Shown here: positions 9,685 to 17,652 of the stretch, piece by piece | How positions within the stretch are numbered: position 1 is the first letter of the stretch | Layout of the letters: each line of letters begins with the position of its first letter | NCBI GenBank assembly: GCA_002279935.1 | Contig: NCCZ01000005.1 | Location: forward strand, 1 to 64,000 | DNA from: Hyphomicrobium sp. 12-62-95 | GTDB lineage: Bacteria; Pseudomonadota; Alphaproteobacteria; Rhizobiales; Hyphomicrobiaceae | Direction of reading: 5' to 3' | Length of the DNA: 64,000 bases | Program-made: the position numbers and the translations under genes | Notes under the pieces: generated by a model | Databases searched by the model: none | What the model saw: the letters and a program-made list of their open reading frames with translations, nothing else | Told to the model about the DNA's origin: nothing

Positions 9685-9891
9685 TCAGATCTTGGCATAG
9701 AGACCGGCGCGGTGGCAGGTCCACTTCTTCAACACCCACTTCGGGTGCGCTTCGATCCATTTCGCGATTTCGGGCTGGGCGCCCATCATGCACTGCATCG
9801 GCGTCAGGTTCTCGGCCGAGTAGGTCAGCGCAACGTCCTTGCAGCGGGCGGGATCATTGATGAGACAGACGGAAACCATCAGTTCGAGCAT
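9685..9891 (-). CDS. small conserved hypothetical protein
   Basis: A 68-residue protein, MLELMVSVCLINDPARCKDV... ending with KKWTCHRAGLYAKI. It has four cysteines (in VCLIN, ARCKD, QCMMG and WTCHR). The ATG at 9891 is preceded by AGAGGTG, a good ribosome binding site, so the longer open frame starting near 10125 is not used. Small proteins of this pattern recur in Hyphomicrobiales without a known role. Upstream lie two exact copies of an 18-bp sequence (9985-10002 and 10029-10046). Confidence 0.7.
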   Translation of the reverse strand: MLELMVSVCLINDPARCKDVALTYSAENLTPMQCMMGAQPEIAKWIEAHPKWVLKKWTCHRAGLYAKI

Positions 9892-9984
9892 GGAACACCT
9901 CTGCGTAAGTTTTGACCTCGTTGCCGAGGCCGGTTGCAGAAAGGGCGTCCATCCCGTCGCGTCTTTTCGTTGATATAAAAGGTA

Positions 9985-10046
9985 TGCCTGGGAAATAATC
10001 CTGGCAAGTTTATAAAAGCGGCAGGAATTGCCTGGGAAATAATCCT
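9985..10046. repeat. two 18-bp direct repeats in the promoter region
   Basis: TGCCTGGGAAATAATCCT occurs exactly at 9985-10002 and again at 10029-10046, 44 bp apart start to start (about four helical turns). They sit about 95-155 bp upstream of the small gene at 9891. Their phase and position suggest a cooperative regulator site, but no regulator can be named. Confidence 0.55.
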
Positions 10047-10215
10047 TTTCCCCGTGTTGCGGTGGAGCGACGCATATTTGGTCAACACCCGGAAAATGAC
10101 GCGAATTTCGCGATTCGATCGGCAAGCATGGCTGCTCTCACGCCCGCGCATGCCATAGTTTCAGTCGGTCTGGCCGTTTTGACCCGCCGAATCGCACTCC
10201 AATTGAGTCGCGGCG

Positions 10216-11184
10216 TCACAGCGTTTTGAGAAACGCCACGAGCGCCGCCCGCTCCCGCGCATCGAGTTCCAGATCCTGCACGAGGTTTGGCCCCAGCGAC
10301 GGCCGCTTCAAATGCCCGCCCGCGTAATGCGCCACCACATCCTCCAGCGTCGCCAGCGACCCGTTGTGCATGTAAGGCGCCGTCTTGGAAACCTGCCGCA
10401 AACCGGGCGTTTTGAACGCCGGAATCCCGGCCGCGCCGCCCGCAACCACGCTCCGTCCCGGATCATCGCTGGCGACGCCGATGTCGTGGAACCCGTCATC
10501 CGCCATCCGCCATCCGCCGTGGCACCCCACGCACCCACCCTTCCCGACGAAAATCCGAAATCCGCGTCTCTCCGGCTCACTCAACGCCGCCTCATCACCC
10601 GCAACCCACCGGTCGAACGCCGTCACCGGCGAAACCAAGCTCCGCTCGTAGGCGGCCAGCGCCGCAATAACGGTATCCTCCGAAACCCCGCCATCCGGAA
10701 ACACCGCCGCGAATTGCGCCCGCATTTCCGGATCGGCACCAAGGTCCGCCAACGTCCGCGCCCAATCGGCGGCCAATTCATTCTCAGCCGTCAAAGGAAC
10801 GCGCGCCTGCGATTCCAGCGTCGGCTCCCGCCCATCCCAATAAAAGGCTTTCCCCTCCGCCAGATTGAACAGATGCGGCGTGTTCCGCTTCAGCGCCGTC
10901 CCGTCCCGTCCACGCGCTAGGCGCAACCCATCGCTATACCCGCTCTCCGGCCGGTGACACGACGCGCACGAGCGGTCACCATCACGCGACAGCCGGGCAT
11001 CCGAAAACAGCGCCGCTCCCAGCGCCTGCCTCTTTGCCTCGATCTCATCAACAGCCCGAGCCGCCGGCCGCGCAAAAATCGAGCGCCAGATCTGATCGGG
11101 CGCAGGCGATCCCTCGCTTTCCACGCCCCCCGCGCCCAGCACGCTCACGACGGCCACCGCGCTCAGAGCGATCGCCGCCCGCAT
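10216..11184 (-). CDS. di-haem cytochrome c peroxidase / MauG-family protein
   Basis: A periplasmic di-haem protein. Two CxxCH haem motifs are visible, SCASCHRPESGYSDG and GCVGCHGGWR, in the order expected for bacterial cytochrome c peroxidases and MauG-like enzymes. The C-terminal KTPGLRQVSKTAPYMHNGS is also characteristic. The ATG at 11184 (with AGGG about nine bases upstream) gives a signal peptide of the form MRAAIALSAVAVVSVLGAGG. An earlier start at 11226 would overlap the upstream transporter gene. Either peroxide reduction or a MauG-type oxidation is possible. It lies 10 bp downstream of the CDF-type gene. Confidence 0.88.
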   Translation of the reverse strand: MRAAIALSAVAVVSVLGAGGVESEGSPAPDQIWRSIFARPAARAVDEIEAKRQALGAALFSDARLSRDGDRSCASCHRPESGYSDGLRLARGRDGTALKRNTPHLFNLAEGKAFYWDGREPTLESQARVPLTAENELAADWARTLADLGADPEMRAQFAAVFPDGGVSEDTVIAALAAYERSLVSPVTAFDRWVAGDEAALSEPERRGFRIFVGKGGCVGCHGGWRMADDGFHDIGVASDDPGRSVVAGGAAGIPAFKTPGLRQVSKTAPYMHNGSLATLEDVVAHYAGGHLKRPSLGPNLVQDLELDARERAALVAFLKTL

Positions 11185-11194
11185 GGCGCGCGCC

Positions 11195-11821
11195 CTAAGC
11201 ACGGATGCGATCGTCGTCATCGTCATCCCCGTCGCTCTCGCCCATCGCGGCCTCATAGACCTCATACGCCGAACCCGAGTTCACCAGAGCAATCCCGATC
11301 CCCACGATCACATCCGGCCACATCGACCCCGTCGCCGCCGTCGCCAGTCCCGCCCCGATAATCGCCACGTTCGCCGCCACGTCATTGCGCGCCGACAAAA
11401 ACGCCGCCAGCGATAGACTTCCACCCTGATGCCGCACGCGCGACAATAAAAGTGCGCACAGACCATTCACCGCCAGCGCGCCAAGCCCCGCCAAAGTCAG
11501 GATCGTGGGATCGGGAATTGACGGCGCATTGAACTTCTCCCACGCCGTATAAAGCGCCGCCAATCCCGGCACCAACAGACACACCGCCAGCAACAGCCCT
11601 ACGGCCCGCCGCCGCGCCGCCGTCCACCCCAGCGCCACAAGCACCAGCATGTTGATCGTCGCGTCTTCCAGAAAATCAATGCTATCGGCAAACAGCGCCA
11701 CCGAGGCAATCGCCACCGCGATGGAGAACTCGACGAAGAAATATCCGAAGTTGAGGGCTGCAACGGCTGCCACCGTGCGCTTCAGCGCACCGTGCTTCGG
11801 CTCCTGCGTGCTTTGATCCAA
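11195..11821 (-). CDS. cation diffusion facilitator-like transporter
   Basis: A 208-residue membrane protein of the cation efflux superfamily. About six hydrophobic segments are visible, and two acidic metal-site signatures stand out: ALFADSIDFLEDA (first Asp pair) and FLSARNDVAANVAII (second). The usual cytoplasmic C-terminal domain is missing and is replaced by an acidic tail, GESDGDDDDDDRIRA. Short CDF-like proteins of this type are common in alphaproteobacteria, and the transported metal is unknown. It shares an apparent transcript with the di-haem peroxidase downstream. Confidence 0.82.
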   Translation of the reverse strand: MDQSTQEPKHGALKRTVAAVAALNFGYFFVEFSIAVAIASVALFADSIDFLEDATINMLVLVALGWTAARRRAVGLLLAVCLLVPGLAALYTAWEKFNAPSIPDPTILTLAGLGALAVNGLCALLLSRVRHQGGSLSLAAFLSARNDVAANVAIIGAGLATAATGSMWPDVIVGIGIALVNSGSAYEVYEAAMGESDGDDDDDDRIRA

Positions 11822-11996
11822 ATTCGAACTCCAGCCCTGGCAACCGCCTTGGCCGCTGATAGGGGATCGGCTCCCTCAGCGCAATCCTGAGGTCCATCAG
11901 GAAAATCAGGCCACCCTGTCGTTTACCGCATCTGCGAGACAACAGACCTCTTGCCCGCACCCGCGAGGTAGCCGTATTGCGCGCCAGCCGCCTTTA

Positions 11997-13619
11997 GTGT
12001 CCAACCAGCAGACTATCCGTTCGAGCGTTGATCCGATGCCCCCACCCTCATTTTCAGCAGCTGCCTGCCAGACAACGCTCTTCAATGCCCTGCGTTCGGC
12101 CGCTAGCCAACACGGCTCGAGCAAGGTGATCCTCGAAGACGCCGAACGCCAGCCACTCACCTACAAGCGCCTCATCCTCGGCAGCCTCGTCCTCGGCCGC
12201 CGCCTCGCCCGCGAAACCGCGCCGGACCAAGTCACCGGCCTCCTCCTGCCCAACGTGAATGCACTGGTCGTCTCGCTTTTCGGCCTCAACGCCTTCGGCC
12301 GCGCGATCGGCCTTTTGAACTTCACCGCCGGCGCACGCAACATTCAATCAGCCGTTAAGACCGGCCCGCTGCCCGTTGTCGTCACGTCGCGCCGCTTCAT
12401 CGACACCGCCAAACTCGACGACCTTGTCGAAGCCATAGAAGCGACCGAATGGACACCCGGCCGCAAGGCGCGCGTCCTTTACCTCGAAGACATCCGCAAA
12501 GAGATCGGCGGCAAGGAGAAGCTCATCGGGCTGGCATCGTCCCTCGCCCCAAACCTCGCCACACCCAAAGCCCGCAGGCCCGGCGACACCGCGGTCATCC
12601 TCTTCACATCCGGCACTGAAGGCGCCCCCAAAGGCGTTGCGCTCACCAACGCCAATCTCATCGCCAACGCCAAACAGATCTTCACGCACGCCACCGGCGC
12701 ACTCTCGTCAGCCGACATCGCCATGAACCCGCTGCCGATGTTCCACTCCTTCGGCCTCACCGCCGGCACGCTCATGCCCCTCCTCAACGGCATGAAGGCC
12801 GTCCTCTATCCAAGCCCCCTGCACTACAAACAGATCCCCAAACTCATCAAGGAAACCAAAGCCACCCTCCTCCTCTCCACTGATACCTTCCTACAAGGCT
12901 ACGCCCGCGCCGCCGACGACGGCGAAACGGATAGCCTCCGCTACGTCGTCGCCGGAGCAGAGCGCGTGAAGGAACAGACGCGCGCGTTGTGGGCGAAAAG
13001 CGGCACCGAGATCCTCGAAGGCTACGGCGCAACGGAATGCTCGCCTGTCATCTCCTGCAATCTCCCGGCACAGAAGCAGGCCGGCAGCGTCGGCCGCGCG
13101 CTGCCCAGCATCGAGTGCCGCCTCACCCCCGTCGAAGGCATCGCCGAAGGCGGCCGCCTCCTTGTGCGCGGCCCCAATGTCATGGCCGGCTACATCTTGG
13201 CCAACGCCCCCGGCGTCATCGTCCCCCCGCCTGACGGTTGGCACGATACGGGCGACATCGTCACCATCGAGGACGGCTACATCCACATTCGCGGCCGCGC
13301 CAAACGCTTCGCCAAAATCGGCGGCGAAATGGTCTCGCTCGCCGCCATCGAAGCGCTTGCCTCGGGTCTCTGGCCCGACAACACCCACGTCTGTGTCTCC
13401 CTCCCCGATCCGCGCCGCGGCGAAAGCCTCGTCCTCGTCACCGACAAGCCCGATGCCGATAAGGCCGCGCTCGCCGACTACGCCCGCGACCAGGGCTTCA
13501 CCGAACTCTGGGTCCCCAAGGCCCTGCTCGTGACACAACAGATCCCCATTCTGGGCTCCGGCAAAGTCGACTACGCTGCGACACTTGAAATGGCGCGCGA
13601 AGCCCGCCCCCTGCTCTAG
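11997..13619 (+). CDS. AMP-dependent acyl-CoA / acyl-ACP synthetase (Aas C-domain type)
   Basis: An adenylate-forming enzyme of 540 residues. The phosphate loop is VILFTSGTEGAPKGVAL, the middle motif is EGYGATECSP, and the hinge region contains GWHDTGDIVTIEDGYIHIRGRAKRF split over two motifs. The IGGEMVSLAAIE segment is characteristic of the 2-acylglycerophosphoethanolamine acyltransferase/acyl-ACP synthetase (Aas) branch. No acyltransferase domain is attached. The frame begins at a GTG (11997), and an ATG at 12036 is an alternative. It is 29 bp upstream of an MFS gene, which suggests co-transcription. LplT-type transporters often pair with Aas, so phospholipid or fatty-acid recycling is plausible. 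Confidence 0.88.
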   Translation: MSNQQTIRSSVDPMPPPSFSAAACQTTLFNALRSAASQHGSSKVILEDAERQPLTYKRLILGSLVLGRRLARETAPDQVTGLLLPNVNALVVSLFGLNAFGRAIGLLNFTAGARNIQSAVKTGPLPVVVTSRRFIDTAKLDDLVEAIEATEWTPGRKARVLYLEDIRKEIGGKEKLIGLASSLAPNLATPKARRPGDTAVILFTSGTEGAPKGVALTNANLIANAKQIFTHATGALSSADIAMNPLPMFHSFGLTAGTLMPLLNGMKAVLYPSPLHYKQIPKLIKETKATLLLSTDTFLQGYARAADDGETDSLRYVVAGAERVKEQTRALWAKSGTEILEGYGATECSPVISCNLPAQKQAGSVGRALPSIECRLTPVEGIAEGGRLLVRGPNVMAGYILANAPGVIVPPPDGWHDTGDIVTIEDGYIHIRGRAKRFAKIGGEMVSLAAIEALASGLWPDNTHVCVSLPDPRRGESLVLVTDKPDADKAALADYARDQGFTELWVPKALLVTQQIPILGSGKVDYAATLEMAREARPLL

Positions 13620-13648
13620 ACCACCAGACCGCCCCACACCGGATCCCC

Positions 13649-15157
13649 ATGACCGATACGACGACCTTGCCTCAATCTTTAAGCGACCGCGTCCGCGACC
13701 GCCTGACCCGCGCCCTCCTCGCGCCCATCCGCGCCTTCCGCCCGCAATATTTGCCCCTGCTGATGGTCTATTTCGCCTATGGCGCGCTCGGCATCATTGC
13801 GGTCGCCGACAGCTTCTGGGTCAAGAAGGAACTCACACTGTCGCCCGCAGCATTGGCTCAACTTGGCGTCTGGCTGACGCTCCCCTGGGCCGTCAAAATG
13901 ATCTTCGGCGAACTGGTCGATACCGTCCCGCTGCTGGGCTCCCGCCGCCGCGGCTATGTCTTCCTCGGCGCGTCCCTCATTGCCACCGGCCTCATTCTGC
14001 TCGCTGGCGCGGCGGGAAAATGGATCACCTTCGCTCCGCCCGAACAGCTCTACATCATCGCCCAGATCGTCACCGTCATCGGCGTTGTCCTGCAAGATGT
14101 CGTCGCCGACGCCATGAGCACCGAAGTCGTCCCGCGCGTGACCCCCGACGGCACGCCGCGCGCCCAATCCGAGATCGACCACGATCTGGGGATGGTCCAA
14201 ATCCTCGGCCGCCTCGCGCTCTCGTTCGGCGCCCTCTCCGTTGCGGGCCTCGCCGGCTATCTCGCGAACACGCTGCCCTACGAAACCGTATTTCTGATCG
14301 GCCTCATCATCCCGGCCATTTCCGCCAGTGGCGCCCTTCTCGTTCGTCTGGAATCCAGTGAAAGCCGCCCGACAGACTGGCGCATTCTCGGCGGCGGCCT
14401 CGCCTTTGGCGCGCTCATCGTTCTCATCGGCTACAATGAAGTCCCCTACGCCCAGGAAATCACCTTCCTGCTCTCGCTCACGGTCATCGTCACGATGCTC
14501 AAACACGTGACCAGCGACATTGACCCGAATACGCGCCTGAAAATTCTCTACGCCGCGCTGATCATCTTCTTCTTCCGCGCCACCCCCGGCATCGGCGAAG
14601 GCTATCGCTGGTTTACGATCGACATGCTGGGCTTCGACGAAGCCTTCTACGGCATCCTCGGCCAGATCGGCGCCGCCATCGCCCTCATTGCCGCCTGGCT
14701 TCTGTCGGATGCCATCACGCGCCTGCCCGTCGCCCGCGTTCTACTCTGGCTGACCATCCTCGGCGGCGTCCTGTCGATCCCGAATGTCCTGCTCGTTTAC
14801 CGCGTCGACCTCTGGACCGAAGCCACCTTTGGCTTCGGCGCCCGCACCATCGCTGTCATCGACGCCGCCGCCGCATCCCCCCTCGCGCAGCTGAGCATGG
14901 TCCCCCTCCTCACTCTCATCGCCATCTACGCCCCGCCGTCCAAACGCGCCGTCTGGTTTGCCCTTATGGCGTCCTTCCTGAACCTCGCCCTCATCGCAGG
15001 CCAGCTCGCCACTAAATACCTGAACCAGATCTACGTCGTTGAACGCGGCAACTACAGCGAACTGCCGTCTCTCGTCGTCATCGCCATCGTTCTCGGCGTC
15101 GCCATCCCGCTCGCCGCCATTCTGGCCTTCAGCGGCCGCCTGAAACGCCAGTCGTAA
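13649..15157 (+). CDS. MFS / BT1-family-like transporter
   Basis: An integral membrane protein of 502 residues with about 12 hydrophobic spans. The first loop contains LPWAVKMIFGELVDTVPLLG followed by RRRGY, and a later segment reads VVLQDVVADAMSTEVVPR. Both resemble the BT1 (folate/biopterin transporter) branch of the major facilitator superfamily rather than sugar-phosphate types. The substrate is unknown. It directly follows the Aas-like synthetase, so lipid or lysophospholipid transport is a competing idea based only on context. Confidence 0.8.
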   Translation: MTDTTTLPQSLSDRVRDRLTRALLAPIRAFRPQYLPLLMVYFAYGALGIIAVADSFWVKKELTLSPAALAQLGVWLTLPWAVKMIFGELVDTVPLLGSRRRGYVFLGASLIATGLILLAGAAGKWITFAPPEQLYIIAQIVTVIGVVLQDVVADAMSTEVVPRVTPDGTPRAQSEIDHDLGMVQILGRLALSFGALSVAGLAGYLANTLPYETVFLIGLIIPAISASGALLVRLESSESRPTDWRILGGGLAFGALIVLIGYNEVPYAQEITFLLSLTVIVTMLKHVTSDIDPNTRLKILYAALIIFFFRATPGIGEGYRWFTIDMLGFDEAFYGILGQIGAAIALIAAWLLSDAITRLPVARVLLWLTILGGVLSIPNVLLVYRVDLWTEATFGFGARTIAVIDAAAASPLAQLSMVPLLTLIAIYAPPSKRAVWFALMASFLNLALIAGQLATKYLNQIYVVERGNYSELPSLVVIAIVLGVAIPLAAILAFSGRLKRQS

Positions 15158-15340
15158 GGACAAAACCTCACCCCAATCGTGCCCCGCGCGCCACGGTGCC
15201 GCTGAGAAACAGTTATGCCTCCGTCGATCCCTTGACCCCCATGGCGGGCTCTTCCAGAACTGTCGCCCGGGGGCTTTCGGCTCCGCGGCTGCGGCCTTGA
15301 CGGGACGGGGCCAGCCGCGGTGAAAGCCCATATCGATCGG

Positions 15341-15394
15341 CACCGTTCAATCTTCACCGTTCAATCAACGACCACAAACTTAACGACCACAAAC
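15341..15394. repeat. two adjacent short tandem duplications
   Basis: CACCGTTCAATC is present at 15341-15352 and 15355-15366. Immediately after, AACGACCACAAAC is present at 15367-15379 and 15382-15394. They sit in the 313-bp gap (15158-15470) before a small membrane-protein gene. Nothing else recognisable is seen in that gap. Confidence 0.6.
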
Positions 15395-15470
15395 AAGGCG
15401 TTCTCTCCGCATCGCCCCAGCGAGGGTCTGATTCCAGCGGGCAGGATGAACGAGGGGACAACGTAAAAAT

Positions 15471-15662
15471 ATGAGCGACCTGAACAGCACCGGCGCCAGC
15501 GCCGCCGCACCGCCGCCTCGCTTGCTCGACGCCAAATGGGCGCTCCGCCGCGCCCTACTGGGACTGCTCATTCTCACAGTCGGCGTTGGCTCCATGGCGT
15601 GGTTGACCCACGCCTCCATCGACCCGAACCTCGAAACCTCGTCAATCACCACGACCCGGTGA
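15471..15662 (+). CDS. small single-span membrane protein
   Basis: A 63-residue protein with a Ala/Pro-rich N-terminus, one hydrophobic span (ALLGLLILTVGVGSMAWL) and a short polar tail. GAGGGGAC lies about 13 bases upstream of the ATG. No family is recognised. Single-gene transcription is likely, because the next gene begins 83 bp later with its own ribosome binding site. Confidence 0.55.
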   Translation: MSDLNSTGASAAAPPPRLLDAKWALRRALLGLLILTVGVGSMAWLTHASIDPNLETSSITTTR

Positions 15663-15745
15663 TGGCTTGAGCGGCACCCTCTCCTCTATGCGGTGCCCCT
15701 TGTCGCGGCTAGTCTGACGTCCCGCGCCTACCTTACGAGGTCGAC

Positions 15746-16045
15746 ATGCCCACCACCGAATTCCTGCAGTTAATCGTTGTTGCCCTGGTCGCGGGCTACG
15801 TCGGGTATCTGCTTGGACGGGCAAGCGCCAAGGCAAGCGGAAACCAGCACACCGCTGAAGCTCGGCTCCCGGGCCCCGAAATGGGCGAGGCGCCAGCCGC
15901 GCCACCGCCGCGCCGCTCGTCCGCGCCACCCCCAGCAGGAGCCGGCGGGACTACCGCAAATCCAAGCAACGAACGCGCGCCGCCGCGGCGCTCGTCTGCC
16001 CCACCGCCGGCAGCGGCCGGACTGATGAAGCGTGACGACGAATAA
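15746..16045 (+). CDS. small membrane-anchored proline-rich protein
   Basis: A 99-residue protein. One N-terminal hydrophobic segment (LQLIVVALVAGYVGYLLG) is followed by a disordered Pro/Ala/Arg-rich tail. The tail contains the duplicated block PPRRSSAPPPA (around residues 50-62 and 78-88). GAGG six bases before the ATG supports the start. No function is assigned; the architecture suggests an anchored flexible linker or interaction tail. Confidence 0.6.
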   Translation: MPTTEFLQLIVVALVAGYVGYLLGRASAKASGNQHTAEARLPGPEMGEAPAAPPPRRSSAPPPAGAGGTTANPSNERAPPRRSSAPPPAAAGLMKRDDE

Positions 16046-16228
16046 TTTGGGATAAACCTCGCATTTGCGCCGTGTTCTGAAGAACGGTGATTGCGGCTGA
16101 TGCACCTGTGGCCATGTTCGGCTTGAAAGCCACGACGGCTCACGTATCATCCCCTGCCGTGACAGCTGTCCAGGTTCGCCTACAAATTTGGACGAGAGCC
16201 ACCGGACGGTGTGACTGAAGGACGGGCG

Positions 16229-16975
16229 ATGAGCGAGCAGCGAAAGCATTTCCCTGAATTCTATGTCACCGCCGCGCAGCCCTGCCCCTATCTTGCGGGC
16301 AGGCTCGAGCGCAAACTGTTCACGCACCTGACACCCGACAAACAGCCCGCACTCGTCGACAACCTGCTGCGAGGCGGTTTCCGTCGCAGCCAAAACATCG
16401 CCTACATGCCCTATTGCGAAGGCTGCCACGCCTGCGTCTCCGTGCGCGTCGTGGTCGACGAATTCCGCGCATCGGGCTCCATGCGCCGCGTTGCAAGCGA
16501 CAACATCGACATTTCGGCACACCGCGTCCCCGCCCAGCCGACATCCGAACAGTTCAGCCTCTTTCGCCGCTACATCGACGCCCGCCACGCCGACGGCGGC
16601 ATGGCCGACATGAGCGCGCTCGACTACGCCTTGATGGTCGAAGAAAGCGTCATCGAAACCGCGATTACCGAATACCGCATCAAGCCGGCCGAGATGGCGC
16701 TGTCATCCGACCCGCACCGCTGGCCGCTCGCCGCCGCCGCCCTGTGCGACCGTCTCTCCGACGGCATCTCGATGGTCTATTCGTTCTACGAGCCCACCGA
16801 AGCCCGCCGGGGTCTGGGCACCTACATGATCTTAGAGACCATCGAATACGCCCGCAGCCTCGGCCTGCCGTACGTCTATCTCGGCTACTGGATCGAAGGC
16901 TCGCGCAAGATGAATTACAAAACCCGCTTCCTCCCCCAGGAACGCCTCGGCCCCAACGGCTGGGAACGGGTGTAG
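16229..16975 (+). CDS. bpt: aspartate/glutamate leucyltransferase (N-end rule)
   Basis: Transfers leucine from Leu-tRNA to N-terminal Asp or Glu, marking proteins for ClpS/ClpAP degradation. The 248-residue protein has the R-transferase N-terminal domain (CPYLAGRLERKLFTHL; RRSQNIAYMPYCEGCHACV, with paired cysteines) and C-terminal domain (VYSFYEPTEARRGLGTYMI; YVYLGYWIEGSRKMNYK). The ATG at 16229 is chosen because AAGGA lies seven bases upstream; an in-frame ATG six codons earlier lacks this. Confidence 0.94.
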   Translation: MSEQRKHFPEFYVTAAQPCPYLAGRLERKLFTHLTPDKQPALVDNLLRGGFRRSQNIAYMPYCEGCHACVSVRVVVDEFRASGSMRRVASDNIDISAHRVPAQPTSEQFSLFRRYIDARHADGGMADMSALDYALMVEESVIETAITEYRIKPAEMALSSDPHRWPLAAAALCDRLSDGISMVYSFYEPTEARRGLGTYMILETIEYARSLGLPYVYLGYWIEGSRKMNYKTRFLPQERLGPNGWERV

Positions 16976-16982
16976 AGCAGGC

Positions 16983-17570
16983 TTACTCCCCTAACTCCGC
17001 GTCGATCTTCTGGAACATGTAGGCCCATTTCGCATTCTGCGTGTTGACGAGCTGATCCATGTGCCCGCGCAATTCTTGATAAAGCCCGCAGTCGGGGGTG
17101 GCCGACGCACTGCCCTCACCGCCCATTGATACGATCTTGTTCAAAAGCTCATTCGTCTTGCGGTCGAACGAGTCGATCGTATTGTCTTTGACGTAGGGCA
17201 CGGCCTCTTTCAGGAATTCGTCCTCGGTCCACCCTTTCTTGGTGCGCAGCGCCCGCAGCTTTTCCTGGAACAGCGGCCGGTTTTGACTGTTGAGGTCGCG
17301 CAACGCGCCTGCCGACAGATCGACCACCGTCTCGAAATCGGATTTGCTGCACGCCGCCAGCCCCGTCTCGGCAGGAGCGGCAGCCGCAGCGGGCGCGGCA
17401 GCAGCCGGGCTAGGAGGGGCCTGAGGAACCTCTTGAACAGCGTCCTGCGCTGTAGCAACGCGGATCGCACCGAGCATCACGGCGGCCGCAACAGCCACGA
17501 TCAACCCGCCATCCCTCATCAATTGACGACCCGTCCACGCACCCATGTAAGTTTCGTAGCGAGCCGTCAT
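16983..17570 (-). CDS. exported hypothetical protein
   Basis: A protein of about 195 residues with a probable N-terminal secretion signal (GGLIVAVAAAVMLGAIRVATAQDA), a Pro/Ala linker, and a mature domain with two cysteines (AACSKSDFE and TPDCGLYQE), which may form a disulfide. The start is uncertain: ATG at 17519 would begin directly at the signal peptide, while 17570 adds 17 residues. No domain family recognised. It is convergent with bpt and lies 80 bp downstream of parC on the same strand. Confidence 0.6.
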   Translation of the reverse strand: MTARYETYMGAWTGRQLMRDGGLIVAVAAAVMLGAIRVATAQDAVQEVPQAPPSPAAAAPAAAAAPAETGLAACSKSDFETVVDLSAGALRDLNSQNRPLFQEKLRALRTKKGWTEDEFLKEAVPYVKDNTIDSFDRKTNELLNKIVSMGGEGSASATPDCGLYQELRGHMDQLVNTQNAKWAYMFQKIDAELGE

Positions 17571-17652
17571 CAAGCTGACAAGAGCAGCCCCTGGAAAACT
17601 CTCATCCTTTTGCGTGCGCAGCTTTCCCGGTCACATGGAAAACCCTCGCAGG

